DNA from: Symsagittifera roscoffensis
Taxonomy: Eukaryota > Xenacoelomorpha > Acoela > Convolutidae
Assembly (NCBI RefSeq): GCF_963678635.1
Contig: NC_087062.1
Span: 372,001-436,000, forward strand
DNA length: 64,000 nt
Direction: 5' to 3'
Part shown: one piece after another, positions 1 to 11,500 of the stretch
Layout: the number at the start of each line of letters is the position of its first letter
Numbering within the stretch: the first letter of the stretch is position 1
Translations under genes and position numbers: made by a program
Notes under the pieces: generated by a model
Seen by the model: only the letters and a program-made list of their open reading frames with translations
Databases searched by the model: none
Told to the model about the DNA's origin: nothing

Positions 1-245
1 ACGTACAGATCCGAGTAACCAGGCATCCCCTCCACGCACAATCTCCACGCCATTCCCAAACTAGATCAGACACAAAAGAAGTTCTCCACGCAGAACAGAA
101 AAACCTGACATAGCAAACCATTCTGAAATCAGATCTGAGTTTGTTGCAAAGACTTAGTCGTTGTCACTAGAAGACACAACGTCTTATGTCTCTAACTCCA
201 GCTCCCTGGAACTTCTTTAATAAAAAGGAAACAGAAGAAACAAGA
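1..245 (+). mobile_element. 3' internal end of an LTR element copy, cut by the window start
   Basis: The first ~200 bases match 20777-20981, the end of the internal region of the large element further right, with many substitutions. They lead into a purine-rich tract and then an LTR, so this is the tail of a separate insertion whose body lies left of the window. No coding capacity is visible in this part. It serves as a reference for what an intact 3' end of this family looks like. Confidence 0.75.
222..245 (+). promoter_or_regulatory. Polypurine tract of the upstream LTR element
   Basis: A run of A and G with two C residues, beginning AAAAAGGAAACAGAAG, ends directly at the TGTT that opens the LTR. 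That is the expected place and composition for the plus-strand primer of reverse transcription. The large element at 2576-21432 lacks an equivalent tract before its 3' LTR. Confidence 0.65.
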
Positions 246-738
246 TGTTCGCCAAACACCAACGTCCATCATCCATCCTTCGAATTGCAGAAGAACTATT
301 CTAAAAAACTCTGTAAAACCCGGATGGGTGGAACCTGATCTAAACTACATTTTATGATTGGATAAATTAGATATTTTACCAATGTAAAGTATTTAATATT
401 AACCAATCATGATCCATCTAACTAACAACCCACTTATTTGTAAGTGCTGAAGTTACTTGTAATTTCAGCACCAGAGAGATTTGAATTTAACTTAGAAATT
501 AGTTGGACTCTCCCGAGCACTTCAGCAGCCGCAATAAACCAGTATACCCTAGATCTATTGAGCCTAGCAGAGACTAGTTAAACAACCTGAGACTAGATAG
601 TATAAGAGTAAGATTAGGATCGGTATTAGACTAAGAAGTTGCACGAATCTATCCGGCCGAAAATAAGATAGCGTGACGAGCAGACGGTGTACCCTATCCG
701 AAATTACTCTATGAGTTATACACTCCAGTCCTAACTCA
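246..738 (+). mobile_element. LTR of the upstream element (493 bp)
   Basis: The LTR begins TGTTCG after the purine tract and ends CTAACTCA. From about 329 on it is almost identical to the LTRs at 2576-3026 and 20982-21432. Its first 83 bp differ from theirs but resemble the LTR remnant near 49270 (shared CGGATGGGTGGAACC), so this U3 start is probably the ancestral one. The left target duplication lies outside the window and cannot be tested. Confidence 0.8.
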
Positions 739-2575
739 TCAAGTAATTTAGTAGATCACAAGTAATTTTTTTATAAAAGAAATTACTTGTACTATACTAA
801 ATTAATTAAACTTCCTCAGAGCTTTTCAGTTTTCCTTCCTCAAATCGTTTCAGTGAAGAGTTCAGGACTGACACGCAAAACGACTCATAAATACGCAGGG
901 ACACGAGTAATTGGGTAAAAAACTGTTCGATTTGTTTCTTAATAATAGCATAAAAATTATAATTAGATATTGGAAATTAGTTCACTTGAACAATCCCTCC
1001 TAAACTAGCTAAATGTACCATCACCCCGCTATAAGTCAACTAGCGTGAAAAAAACCGAATTCTGTTTGGTTGGTTACCCTTGCGATAGCGGCCTATTTTT
1101 CATCGGCTTAATGACCTAATTTCGATTCGTTTCAAGGAAACAAAACTTTTATGTTCTCCTCTGGGTTGCACAAAATGCTAAAATTCCTAATGTAAATTCT
1201 AGTTCTAGTTTTTCATGACATCAATGTTTTTTTCTTTTCCTTTTCGACTTAATTTTGGATAGATCTAGTGTTTTTCGACATTTTCGAATTTTTGTGTTCT
1301 ATCGCAAATGGTGAGAAGATCAGCTTTGCCTCTGTCTTAGATAATGCTCCGAAGCAAGTGAACGATCTTCTACCGAAATTCAGATAAGGGGAAATTGTTC
1401 ACTTGCTACGAGATACTTATTAGTTTCCAAATATTATATTCTTGTTTTTTCCGGGTCCGAAGATCCGACATTTGTAAGGGAACTAAAGAGGAAGCGTTTA
1501 AACCTAGGGAAGCAACGAAAATCGTCTATATAGACTTCTGGGGTACCGTAAGTATTGCATGCATATTTCAGGGATCGTCAGTTGCATCGTTCCCGCCAAT
1601 ATCGAAAAACAATATCCTACTTGACGTTTTTTGTTTTCTGCTAGTTGCTTATTTTCCCCCTCCTGGGGTCTCAGTTTTGCATATTGTTGTAAAAACTGGT
1701 CAAAAGAACTACATGGGAATCTCCCACAATACTTAACCTTTTTCCAGTTGAATGACTTCTTCCAATCATTTATTTGATAGCTAGTTACACTACTTAAGCT
1801 GCTGATTGACCCGACCCACCCACTTGATCATTATTTTATCGAAATTTTATTTTTGCTCATTGTCCACCAGCCGTGGATGAAAACCCGAGTTAATGACAAC
1901 AACTTGTTAATTTATTCTTGTTATGTACTTTTTCTACACAAGGATCATGATTTTTAAAACAGGTTATAAATATATGAAAAACACGAGAGCAACTATCTCC
2001 TGTTTGGAGAATCTTGCTCTCCTGTTTTTACTTTAGCTCAAGTACTCCCCTGTACTCGATACGAAACACGTGAGCATTGCTGATGTGAAAAATCGTGAAC
2101 ATTTTTTAAGAGTGTACTTGTTGGGTTTTTTAAGTACCGAAGTGAAGTTTGCGAAGAGGACCTGTCTATTGTAGTATATTTTTCTAACAACCTGTCAGTC
2201 TTAGTTGTGCCAACCAGTTGATGTTTGTTTTCAACCTTGTGGATCATTCGGGAAGCGCTTTGCTCAGGAACCGTGTTGCTCATTATTTGCAGGCGATGTT
2301 GCAAACGTGGTGGTAAATGGTCAGTTTTCTTTTTTCCAACGCAACTCATATATTAGAGCAAGCAAGCAATCTATGCTTGCAGTAGCTTAATGCTCAAATG
2401 ATAAGTAATTAAGACATCTAACTCGTGGTCTGGAGTGGAGGCCTGGGTGACAAGCTCGTAATGTGATATCAGGTTTTAATATCGAATTTGTTTCCAGTCA
2501 TTTTTCGCATTTCGCAGCCGTTTTAAAGCTCCCTTACAATTGGTTTCGTGCCGTTTTGTTTTCAGAGAGCTGTCA
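739..2575. other. Spacer between two LTR elements, no gene recognised
   Basis: This is AT-rich sequence between the two insertions. Open frames here (for example 1395-1736) lack an ATG start, recognisable motifs or splice context. I see no RNA gene and no similarity to the element's internal region. It is probably the host target region. Confidence 0.5.
742..805. repeat. Imperfect inverted repeat abutting the LTR
   Basis: The arms at about 744-772 and 776-805 are near reverse complements (TAATTTAGTAGATCACAAG against a right arm ending TACTAAATTA) with a very short loop. It sits 3 bp after the LTR end. It may be a small palindromic hotspot or an unrelated MITE remnant. Confidence 0.55.
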
Positions 2576-3026
2576 TGTTAATTTACTAATTGTCCTTGAA
2601 CTAGTGAAGACACTAATGGAACCTGATCTAAACTACATTTTATGATTGGATAAATTAGATATTTTACCACTGTAAAGTATTTAATATTAACCAATCATGA
2701 TCCATCTAACTAACAACCCACTTATTTGTAAGTGCTGAAATTACTTGTAATTTCAGCACCAGAGAGATTTGAATTTAACTTAGAAATTAGTTGCCTCTCC
2801 AAGAGAACTTCAGCAGCCGCAATAAACCAGTATACCCTAGATCTATTGAGCCTAGCAGAGACTAGTTAAACAACCTGAGACTAGATAGTATAAGAGTAAG
2901 ATTAGGATCGGTATTAGACTAAGAAGTTGCACGAATCTATCCGGCCGAAAATAAGATAGCGTGACGAGCAGACGGTGTACCCTATCCGAAATTACTCGAT
3001 GAGTTAACCACATCGGTCCTAACTCA
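2576..3026 (+). repeat. 5' LTR (451 bp)
   Basis: Starts TGTTAATT and ends CTAACTCA, giving the canonical TG...CA ends, and matches the 3' LTR along its length. AATAAA lies at 2821 and a TATAAG element at 2889, candidates for polyadenylation and promoter signals. The order AATAAA before TATA is unusual, so the U3/R/U5 limits are uncertain. The first 41 bp differ from the LTR at 246-738. Confidence 0.88.
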
Positions 3027-3028
3027 TC

Positions 3029-3045
3029 TGGTGCGACCATAAGTC
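3029..3045 (+). promoter_or_regulatory. Primer binding site candidate
   Basis: TGGTGCGACCATAAGTC begins 2 nt after the 5' LTR. The leading TGG fits the CCA end of a tRNA, and the next bases would pair with an acceptor 3' strand TGGTCGC plus discriminator A. I cannot assign the tRNA from memory. Pairing beyond the acceptor stem is not convincing. Confidence 0.6.
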
Positions 3046-4239
3046 TCGATCAAGACCTTAATAGCTTAGAGTTAACCAAAAATAGATTAGAAATTAGACA
3101 AAACATTTTCAAAATGTTATACGACGATAATTTAATCGAAATGTCTCTACGACTCAATAGATCAGAGCCAATATTCCGAACGATAATAGAACTACCCGGA
3201 ATTGGAAGAAGACCTCGAACCACAGACGACATACGACAAAGTAGAAACCTACCAAATAGTTATATGATAGTACGGCAAAAGCCAACACAAACTTTTATAT
3301 TTAGAATCTTATTAGCAATGAATTTAGATTTTCATTTGCAAACATAAAATCTTGAAGTCAATCTTCATGATCATTTCAGGCGCTAAACAAAATTATTAAT
3401 ATACAATAACGATTGATTAAAAAATCTCAGATCGTTTTCCTAAATTCTGCAGTATTATATAAAACATGTTTGGAAAATATTTATTGAAAATCAAAACAAA
3501 AATTAGTAGCATGACAATAAATTGTTAGTAATCATAAAAATCATTTGTAGTCCCAGCTTCATCACCTAAACATAACAGCAATCATAAGCTCACTAAACAT
3601 CATTAACTAAAATTTTTTAAACAATTTAAACCATTTTAAACTTAAATTCACTTAATTTTAAAAACCAGATCATCAAGGCTTATCCTTGGATCTAAATTAA
3701 TTTTTCTTTTTCATTAAATTTAAAACTTGATCATCAAGGCCTATCCTTGGATCAAAAAGAACAATTTTGTTCTCCCCCACCCACTTAGCTAGTGTCTAAC
3801 GACCTCAAACGTCGATTCACTATCCAACCCTTTCAAAAAACCCAAGATTAATAGAAATTTTTGAACAAAACTAATCATTCAAATTAGGATAAACAGTGAA
3901 GAACTTCGGTTATTCATCCTTCACTTGAACCCTCCTCTTACCAGACCCAGGATAAATCTTAGACTTAGTAAGTTTAAAATAGTATCTAACGAACTACTCG
4001 CGTTCTAATTATACCTGAACCTTGTGGATCGATTTACTATTCTCCAACCCTTGAACACAATCACTACCCCTAAGTAAGATTAAGTAAGTTAACACCTTAG
4101 CTTATACTAGCCACGAGAAAGTAAAAAATCATTCTTCGGAATCGATATACTTTTCTCTCCAACCCTGAACAAATAGACCCAGGTTAAGCTAACCAAAAAA
4201 TCGTAAGGACTAACAGTCTAAGAAATAGAAATCATCTAA
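3046..4239 (+). other. Long element leader with donor-like sites and repeats
   Basis: This is mostly non-coding. One short ATG frame at 3114-3347 (77 residues, no recognisable motif) could be an upstream ORF. A near-palindromic motif beginning GATCATCAAGG is directly repeated near 3668 and 3727. A pyrimidine-rich motif of the type CGATTTACTATTCTCCAACC recurs in degenerate form near 3813, 4029 and 4146. Donor-like hexamers GTAAGT, GTAAGA and GTAAGT lie at 3968, 4074 and 4084. Together these suggest a structured leader with splice donors for subgenomic RNAs. Function is inferred. Confidence 0.5.
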
Positions 4240-4650
4240 CAACTTTTTGCATCCCTCATCCTAAACCTTAAGTCATTTAAAAATCTAGGAAACAAACAAA
4301 CAATCGTTTTACACAACTGTGAAATAGATAACAAAAAATACGACCTTTTAATCACACCTCATACACAAACAGTTGGATATATCAGAACAAAACGACAAAC
4401 ACTAAAAAGGAAAATAATAACCAAACAAAGACAAATCACACGAAAAAGATTTTAAAAAAATAGAAACGTATTTTCAGAATCAGAAGCCAGCAATTTAGAC
4501 GAACTTTATAAATTAAAAGAATCTATTGATAAAAATTGCCCCATTCACGATCAATTATATTTTTCCGACTCAGAAACAACTTCAAATTCATCAAAAAGAG
4601 GAAAAAGAAGAATAAAAAAGCAATATAAACACAAACCAGTACACTTGTAA
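4240..4650 (+). CDS. Leader ORF for a small basic protein, no ATG, one internal stop
   Basis: An open frame runs from 4240 to the TAA at 4648, interrupted by one TAA at 4453. It has no ATG, so if used it would need splicing onto an upstream exon. Pyrimidine-rich stretches ending in AG near 4276 and 4289 could act as acceptors. The first half ends in an Arg/Lys-dense stretch (for example RTKRQTLKRK) and the second half carries an acidic Ser-rich segment followed by KRGKRRIKKQ. Basic clusters of this type suit RNA binding or nuclear entry, as in small regulatory proteins of complex retroviruses, but no homology is recognised. Coding-like A-rich composition on both sides of the stop supports a real, damaged gene. 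Confidence 0.45.
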
Positions 4651-4711
4651 AATTGGAATCAACCAATTAGACACATCGATAGTTACCTATTAACAGTCAT
4701 TAAACGAAAAA

Positions 4712-6043
4712 ATGAGCCAAACACGCACTCCAAGTGAAGATAGTCCAGATGACGACGACATCTACCCCTTCCTCGTAGATGCACCCGATAATAGAGGACA
4801 ACACGATCTTTGCAAGAATTTACTCCTAAATTTGTTTTAACCCGGAATCAGCCCATGCAAAGCAGAGTTCCCAGATGTAAAAATCAAAAGACAAATTATT
4901 GATCACTATCTGAAAGATATATGTAATTTAACACAACAATACGGAATCTACACCATAGAATTCAGTACACCAAACCCGAATCACCGCAAATATGTAATTC
5001 AAACAGACGATCTTGACTTAGAATTTTCAAAAGTATTCTTAGAATATATAAAAAGCATACAGTATCATAACTCACAAAGAGCAAACTCCATGTTTACTAA
5101 TGAAGTTTTTGCAATAATATATAGTTATATTTCAATATTAGAAAACGAAACCCCAATCCCAAATGTCTCACCGACAGAGACATCCAAACATATAAGGGTA
5201 CGACATGAAATCACACTATTTTCAACTTTCGTACATATAATTAAAGAAAATTTCACTAAAGATGAAGTTTCACAACATACAAAACCTGACTTACAAAAAA
5301 TTTTGGCATGGTTTATAGTAGATTATTTCACACATAATATAGATTTAATTTCGCAAGCAAGAAAAAATTTCAGACCTCAAAATTCAAACGATGATACCGC
5401 CATCACAGAACAGTCAGACTACGTTTGGGACCCCGAATGGTCTCATTATGCATTCATAAATATCCCACAATCAATCTCAAGTCAAGCAATAAGTACAATA
5501 TCTTATCTAAGAGATTATGTAAGAGTAATACCATTAACCATTGATGCAACACCATTAAACTACAATACATTTTTACCTGATACGCGAAATAACAGTTTAA
5601 ATTCGACCGTCATACACAATGAAAACCTTAATGGAACTAGGAATTTTACTCAACAAGATATTCAAACACCATCACACTTCATAAATGAAGAAATCGTCCA
5701 AACAACAACAACTACACAACAAAGTATTTCACCGATACGTCCAAATTTAACAACACCAAGAAATACAAACACTTCACTAGCACAGGTAACCTTACAATCA
5801 ACCGTTAAACCTTCGGTTGCTCCAAAATATTCACAAATGGATTGTCAAACATATAGACCCATGACAGTACCGTCAAAAACACGCAGAACGTTCACAAGAA
5901 ACACTTTTGCGGAACACAATTATAATTACGCACATTCATCAAAAACAAACTATCCCCCACGAAAAAATGATAATAATCAGATAAGATCTCGATATTGGGA
6001 TAACCCAATGGCAACAACCAACTCAAACAAATTTTCAAACTAA
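4712..6043 (+). CDS. gag: gag, N-terminal part (one internal stop, frame lost at the end)
   Basis: ATG at 4712 opens a frame running to 6043 with one TAA at codon 43 (4838). The product starts with an acidic Asp-rich segment, continues as a predicted helical region, and ends in a Thr/Gln/Asn-rich linker with basic residues. Similar Gln/Pro-rich linker sequence continues in another frame just after about 6000, so the ORF end at 6043 is probably a frameshift rather than the true stop. It would be the matrix-like part of Gag, which lines the particle. The assignment is from position upstream of the capsid-like and zinc-knuckle segments, since no matrix motif is recognisable. Confidence 0.6.
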
Positions 6044-7184
6044 TTCACATCCTCCACAGGATCGTAGTGAAAATTACCCATTTTTTCTACAAAATAAAAA
6101 TAAAAAGCAAGCACCTCATCATACGGATTATTTATCCTCTGATGATGATTATTTACAACCAGATATATTTGCACCATATACTCAAGAATATCGTGGACAA
6201 GGAGTGCAAAAACCACATACATATCATAGAATTTTTTCTCCACATCCAACAGATACACAAAATCAACAACCAATACAAATGCAAAACCCAATTAATACAC
6301 AATCTTTTCAACCAATTCAGCCACAAAGCCCAATGATTACACACTCGTATCAACCAACACAAATGCAAGATGAAATACCACTCCCATATTACCTTCAACA
6401 ACGCGAAATAACAAAAAATCAACTTTCAAACTTTTCACAAATGCCAAATGCCGCAGAATCATTACAAATGACAATGAATCCATACCTTATGGGTGGATCA
6501 TCAATAACATCAAATAAACCATTAATGGTATTCACAGGAACAGACCCTGAATATTCTGTAGAAGATTATTTAAATGCAGTAACAGCAAATTTAATTTTAA
6601 ATATAGGACCTGAACCAATTAATACGCCACTACATCAAAATTGGATACATCGACGCACAGCGTTGATACAAACAACCTTAGATGGCGCAGCCCAAAAATG
6701 GTTTTCAGTATTGCCTATAGAAATAAAATCAAATTGGAAAAGATTTACACAAGAATTTTCAAAAATGTTTGACTCCGAGAGAAATAAACAACAACAAAGA
6801 GTTTTATGTAATGAAATTCGCAGATTACCAAATGAAACCATCAAACAACTAGCAGTACGTATCGAAACACTAGTTCGAAAAGCATATTCATTAAATACGC
6901 ACGACTATAAAAACACAAAAATGACAGAAATCTTAATGATGACCTTAACACCTCAATTAAAGAAAATAGCAATAAAAAAGAGAGCATCCCATCCCTCCTC
7001 AATTCGAGAGCCTGATCTAGATTTTCGAAAACTAGTAGACAAACTAGAACAAGCAGAAATCACAATGAAACTTGAAGAAACAGAAAATCTGAAGTTACAA
7101 TATGTTAATCGAATTGAAACAAATACCACAAATATCAACAATATACAGGAATCAGATACAGACCTCGTTGAAAAAAATCACTGA
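6044..7184 (+). CDS. gag: gag, capsid-like retrotransposon Gag segment
   Basis: The open frame begins with a Pro/Gln/Asn-rich linker and, from about 6530, enters a region typical of retrotransposon Gag proteins: MVFTGTDPEYSVEDYLNAV, then GAAQKWFSVLP near 6690 and a segment W-x-x-F-x-x-x-F. These correspond to the capsid N-terminal fold that builds the particle shell. The region from 6780 to 7130 is helical with many charged residues, as expected of the capsid C-terminal domain. The ORF ends at 7184 beside an A7 run (near 7172-7178), where coding continues in another frame. That looks like a homopolymer indel or sequencing error. Confidence 0.75.
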
Positions 7185-7743
7185 AATACTCAATATTTAT
7201 GAAAAACACCCAAACTTCAAAGGCAAACCATCTTTCAAAAAATGGTGTAAATATTGCCGACGATACGGACATAGTATTTCTGAATGTAGACAAAAACAAC
7301 AGGACAATCAAAACAAACCTCAAAAATATAAAGAACCAAATAAATCATTCTATCAATACATGAAGAAAGATCAAAATCTACCAAACAAAAATGTATACAG
7401 CAACAACAGTTCAGGAAAACCACTTCCGAACAATACCAATTACACGAGAAATCAATCACCATATAACTCAAGTTATGGAGGAAGATCACCAGAACGAAGA
7501 AATACACAAAATTCTTCACAAAATCATTATAATCGACCAAATAGTCGAAATAACTACTCCAGATCAAATTCAAATAAAACACAATTTGTTTCTAGATCTA
7601 ATTCCCAATCAAGGAATAAATACTATCCAAACAATCAATCACGAAACTCATCATATAATAGAAATAGAAACTATTCAAATAATCGAAATAAGTTATTCAA
7701 ACAACCGAAATCAGAATTACCCGAACAATCGATCAAGGAATAA
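7102..7743 (+). CDS. gag: gag, nucleocapsid segment with CCHC zinc knuckle
   Basis: The frame encodes one CX2CX4HX4C zinc knuckle at 7246-7287 (Cys, Cys, His, Cys spaced 2-4-4), which binds genomic RNA during packaging. It is followed by a long Asn/Ser/Arg/Tyr-rich tail, a low-complexity basic region also likely to bind RNA. The true reading starts near 7180 after the A7 run, and the part before that is a shadow of the capsid frame. Asn/Arg/Tyr/Ser-rich sequence of the same kind continues in the next frame from about 7680, so another frame change lies at 7680-7720. Confidence 0.72.
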   Translation: MLIELKQIPQISTIYRNQIQTSLKKITEILNIYEKHPNFKGKPSFKKWCKYCRRYGHSISECRQKQQDNQNKPQKYKEPNKSFYQYMKKDQNLPNKNVYSNNSSGKPLPNNTNYTRNQSPYNSSYGGRSPERRNTQNSSQNHYNRPNSRNNYSRSNSNKTQFVSRSNSQSRNKYYPNNQSRNSSYNRNRNYSNNRNKLFKQPKSELPEQSIKE

Positions 7744-8524
7744 CTCATATAACAGATCAAACTATCACAGATCAAACGATAATTATCAAAACAGATCACG
7801 AAACAATTCACAAAATCGACATTCAAGTTATAATAATCGTTATAGAAATTATTCCCAATCACCACATAGAAATAATAACCATTATAATAATTCTAAACAT
7901 CGCCACAGAAGTAGTACACCCAAACATCAAAGACATATTAATCAAGTACAATCAAATGAAGAAACAACATCAGACCCCCCAGGTATTGATGACACAGAAA
8001 ATAACGAATTACAACTAAATCAAATAAACTGTGGATCATCAGACACAGAAAGTGATATAGAAAACACTCTCTCCATAAATATGATAGCAGTCGAAAACGA
8101 CTACGAACCTATTATATATGAACAACCTTTTTCATCACATATATATGAAAATCAATTAGAACTCCTTCACAATTATTATATTGAACCCATCCATACTACA
8201 CAAACGGCACAAGAAACTAACGAAATCAACACTGTAAATAAATCCAATGAAAATGACAAAACAAAATGCTTGAATACAAATCACATCTATCAAAATATAC
8301 AAAAAGAACAACCCAAAGAAAAAATTTGGACAATACTATTTCTTTTAGAAAGTCCAAGAAACAAAGAATTTCAACCACCAGATCTTGAAATTGATTTTTT
8401 AATTGATTCAGGAGCAGAATCAAACAAAATAAACATTCCCACATGAAATGAAATCAAAACATTACACCCAAAATTAACACCTCTTGCAACCTCCAGTAAA
8501 CTAGCAACAGCACAAGGATCAACA
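7391..8524 (+). CDS. pro: Protease region with DSGA motif, interrupted by TGA
   Basis: The useful part starts near 7700 with the Asn/Ser/Arg-rich end of Gag and an acidic linker, then a retropepsin-type aspartic protease. The active-site D-S-G-A begins at 8404. A TGA at 8444, eleven codons after the DSG, interrupts the frame. The same frame stays open beyond it into the pol ORF, where a C-terminal protease signature (a NIIG-like strand, about 8640) is found. Such proteases cleave Gag and Pol in the particle. The stop is in a conserved part of the domain and would disable Pol translation unless read through. I favour a nonsense mutation. Confidence 0.72.
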
Positions 8525-11500
8525 TTGGTAAACTATGGAAAAGTTCAATTATTTTTTCTCCCCACAAGAACAATGGAGCAAAGTAAAATTTTATCCAAGC
8601 CATTTAAACAAATATTTCATATCACTGATATTAAACACAATATAATTGGAATACCATTTATCTCTAAATATATAACAACAATCAACATCTTGAATAGTAA
8701 AATACTAATCAAAGATAAGTACACAAAAACAAAAGACACAGCCCTAACATTTTTTCAAAGATTAAATAAACAACCACCATTCTTTTCAAAATTTTATCCA
8801 ATTTATAACCAACAACGAAAACACCTGAAACCACTATCAGGAAACATATATAATTTTTCAATAAAACAAGTTCACCAATATGATAAAAATCAAAATAAAC
8901 AACAACTCTATATGTCAGACTTTGAATTCAAACCTATCCATAAGTTTTTCAAAATCACAATTTCATCCATAAAATTTTTGAAAAATACGAATTCAGATGT
9001 CATTTCGTTACATGTATACAACAATACACCGTATCAAGTAACATTACCCTCAGGACTTTTAGGATATTGCGAAACCAACGCTACAATATCACCAATACAT
9101 GAAAAAGCATACCGCGTAAATAATATACTCCAATTATTAGATATTTGTCAATCCACAATTCTTAACGAAGAACTATCCATAAATAATATAATAAGTAATG
9201 AAAAAAGAAATACAGATTATTTCACAAAAACCCCATATTTCAAACCTACATTCAACATAAATAACTATACAGTGGATCAACAGAAATTTTTAACAATGTT
9301 TAACTTCCAACATTCACAAATAACACAAGACGAATTTGATAAGTTAGCCAAACAGCTAATAAAATATTCATCAGTCTATGCAACATCCAAATTTGATGTT
9401 GGCAAAATCAGTTTATCACTACATCTCCCGTTAAAACCTGACGCAGTTTTCAAAAAACAAAGAGCAAGTAAAGTACCAATTCATTTACACGATAAAGTGA
9501 ACAGATTACTCGATATTTTAGAGCAATACAAAATTATCTCACCGGTAAACAAAGAAGAACAACCAAAGGGTAACACATTTATCAACCCTGTTATCATCCT
9601 AGCAAAAGGAGAATCATTAAAAATAGTTCTAGACGCTAGATATCTTAATTCACTAATAGACGAATCAAAATGCAATTGGCCTATTGAACCAATACAAGTT
9701 ATTTTAACAAAAATAAACGGAAAATACTTTACAACCGCAGATATGAATAGTGCATACAATCAAATGCCACTAGATGAACAATCGCGACGCTTAACACAAT
9801 TTGTTATTGGAAATCAACAATATGAATTCAACCGCCTATTCTATGGAATATCCATAGGACCAGCAGCATTTTCAGCTTTTATGAGCAAAATTTTTAGACC
9901 ACTGATACTCAAGAAAAACGCAATCACCTATTTAGACGATGTTTTTATGCAATCACAGACCAAAGAAGAAATGTTTAAAGTTTTAAAACACTATCACAAA
10001 ATACTTCAGAACGAAAATCTGAAGGCCGCCCCCGATAAATCACACTTCTTTTTAACACCAGTTAAATTTTTAGGACACAATATAGAAAGAAAAACAATCA
10101 CTCCATTAAAATCACGCATTGATGCTATTCAGAAACTTCAACCACCAACAAACAAAAAGAAAATCCAAGAATTCCTTGGAATGTTAAATTTTTTAAGCAA
10201 ATACGTCTATAAAATGCAATTATACTTAAGACCATTCTATAATATACTCAGACAACAAAATAATTTTGAATGGAATACAGAACATCAAATACGATTTGAA
10301 GAAATTAAAAAACTCTTAACTGAACAAATTTCGAATACAATTCCAGATCCAAATCAACCATTCTATGCAATGTGCGATGCTTCGAATTTTGGCATCGGCG
10401 CAGCATTATTACAATCACACAATGGTACAAACAAAATGAACCTTATATCAGCAAATTCTCGATTATTCACTCAAGCAGAGCTACGACTCTCAACTCTAAT
10501 GAGAGAATGTACAGCTATAATTTATACACTTACAGAATTTGAATTTCTGATACTTGGATCAAAACATCCAACAGTTCTATTCACAGATCACAAACCAATC
10601 ATTTTTCTCTTTACACAAAAGTCCAACCCAAATCACCGAGTTTATAGATTTCAATTAATTCTAATGAAATTTCCAAACTTACATATAGTTTGGACAGTAG
10701 GAAAAAATCTTGCATTATCAGACACATTAAGTCGAAATACACCACCTGAATTACTTACACGTAAAACTACAGTTGAAATACCCAAAAATATAAAATTTTA
10801 CCTTGCAGAAAACGAAACATCACCCCGACTAGAATGCAAATATGCAGTAAAAACTGACAATGAACAATCACAGATAAATAATCTACAACACTTTCCACTT
10901 TGTTTAGATTGCCAAAATAACCACTACGAAGTTGATCTACTTGGAACATCAACTTTCAAACCAATTCCATATTCACAATGGATAAAAAATAACACCCAAC
11001 AAAAAAGAGTAAAACAACACTCGCATAAAAAATACCTTTTCCCGTTGATTGAAAAAGAAAATCTAGCTGATAAAATAAATTTATCAGGACCACAAACAAA
11101 CGATTCAAAATACACAATAAATCAAGTTTTTGACCTCCACGACCCACTTGACACAATTCCTTTATCTAAATTAGAAATTGAAAAAATTTTTCTCCCTCCA
11201 ACAGAAAAAATTACAATTAATACCTTGAAACAATATCAAAATCTTGACCCAGTAATTAGACAACTAAAATCATGGCACAAATATAAAACTAAACCCGTAA
11301 AGGCAGATACCACAATTTTAGGAAATAAAACACTCCTCCGATATTTTCGAAAATTTAATAATACAACAATTAATGAAAACACAGACCTTCTAGAATACCG
11401 ATTAAATGAATCTACAGTTCCCTGTCTCCCTTTAAGTATGATTTTCATAGCTTTTCATATCTCACATACACAAAACATTAAAGGACACTCTGGATCAGAG

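Noticed and set aside
7172-7178. Programmed frameshift at the A7 run between capsid and nucleocapsid frames
   Set aside because: Several further frame changes occur in the same gene, and frameshifts inside gag are not expected. An indel or sequencing error is more likely.
9481-9759. Minus-strand 92-residue ORF over the RT domain
   Set aside because: Lies wholly within conserved RT coding sequence on the other strand.
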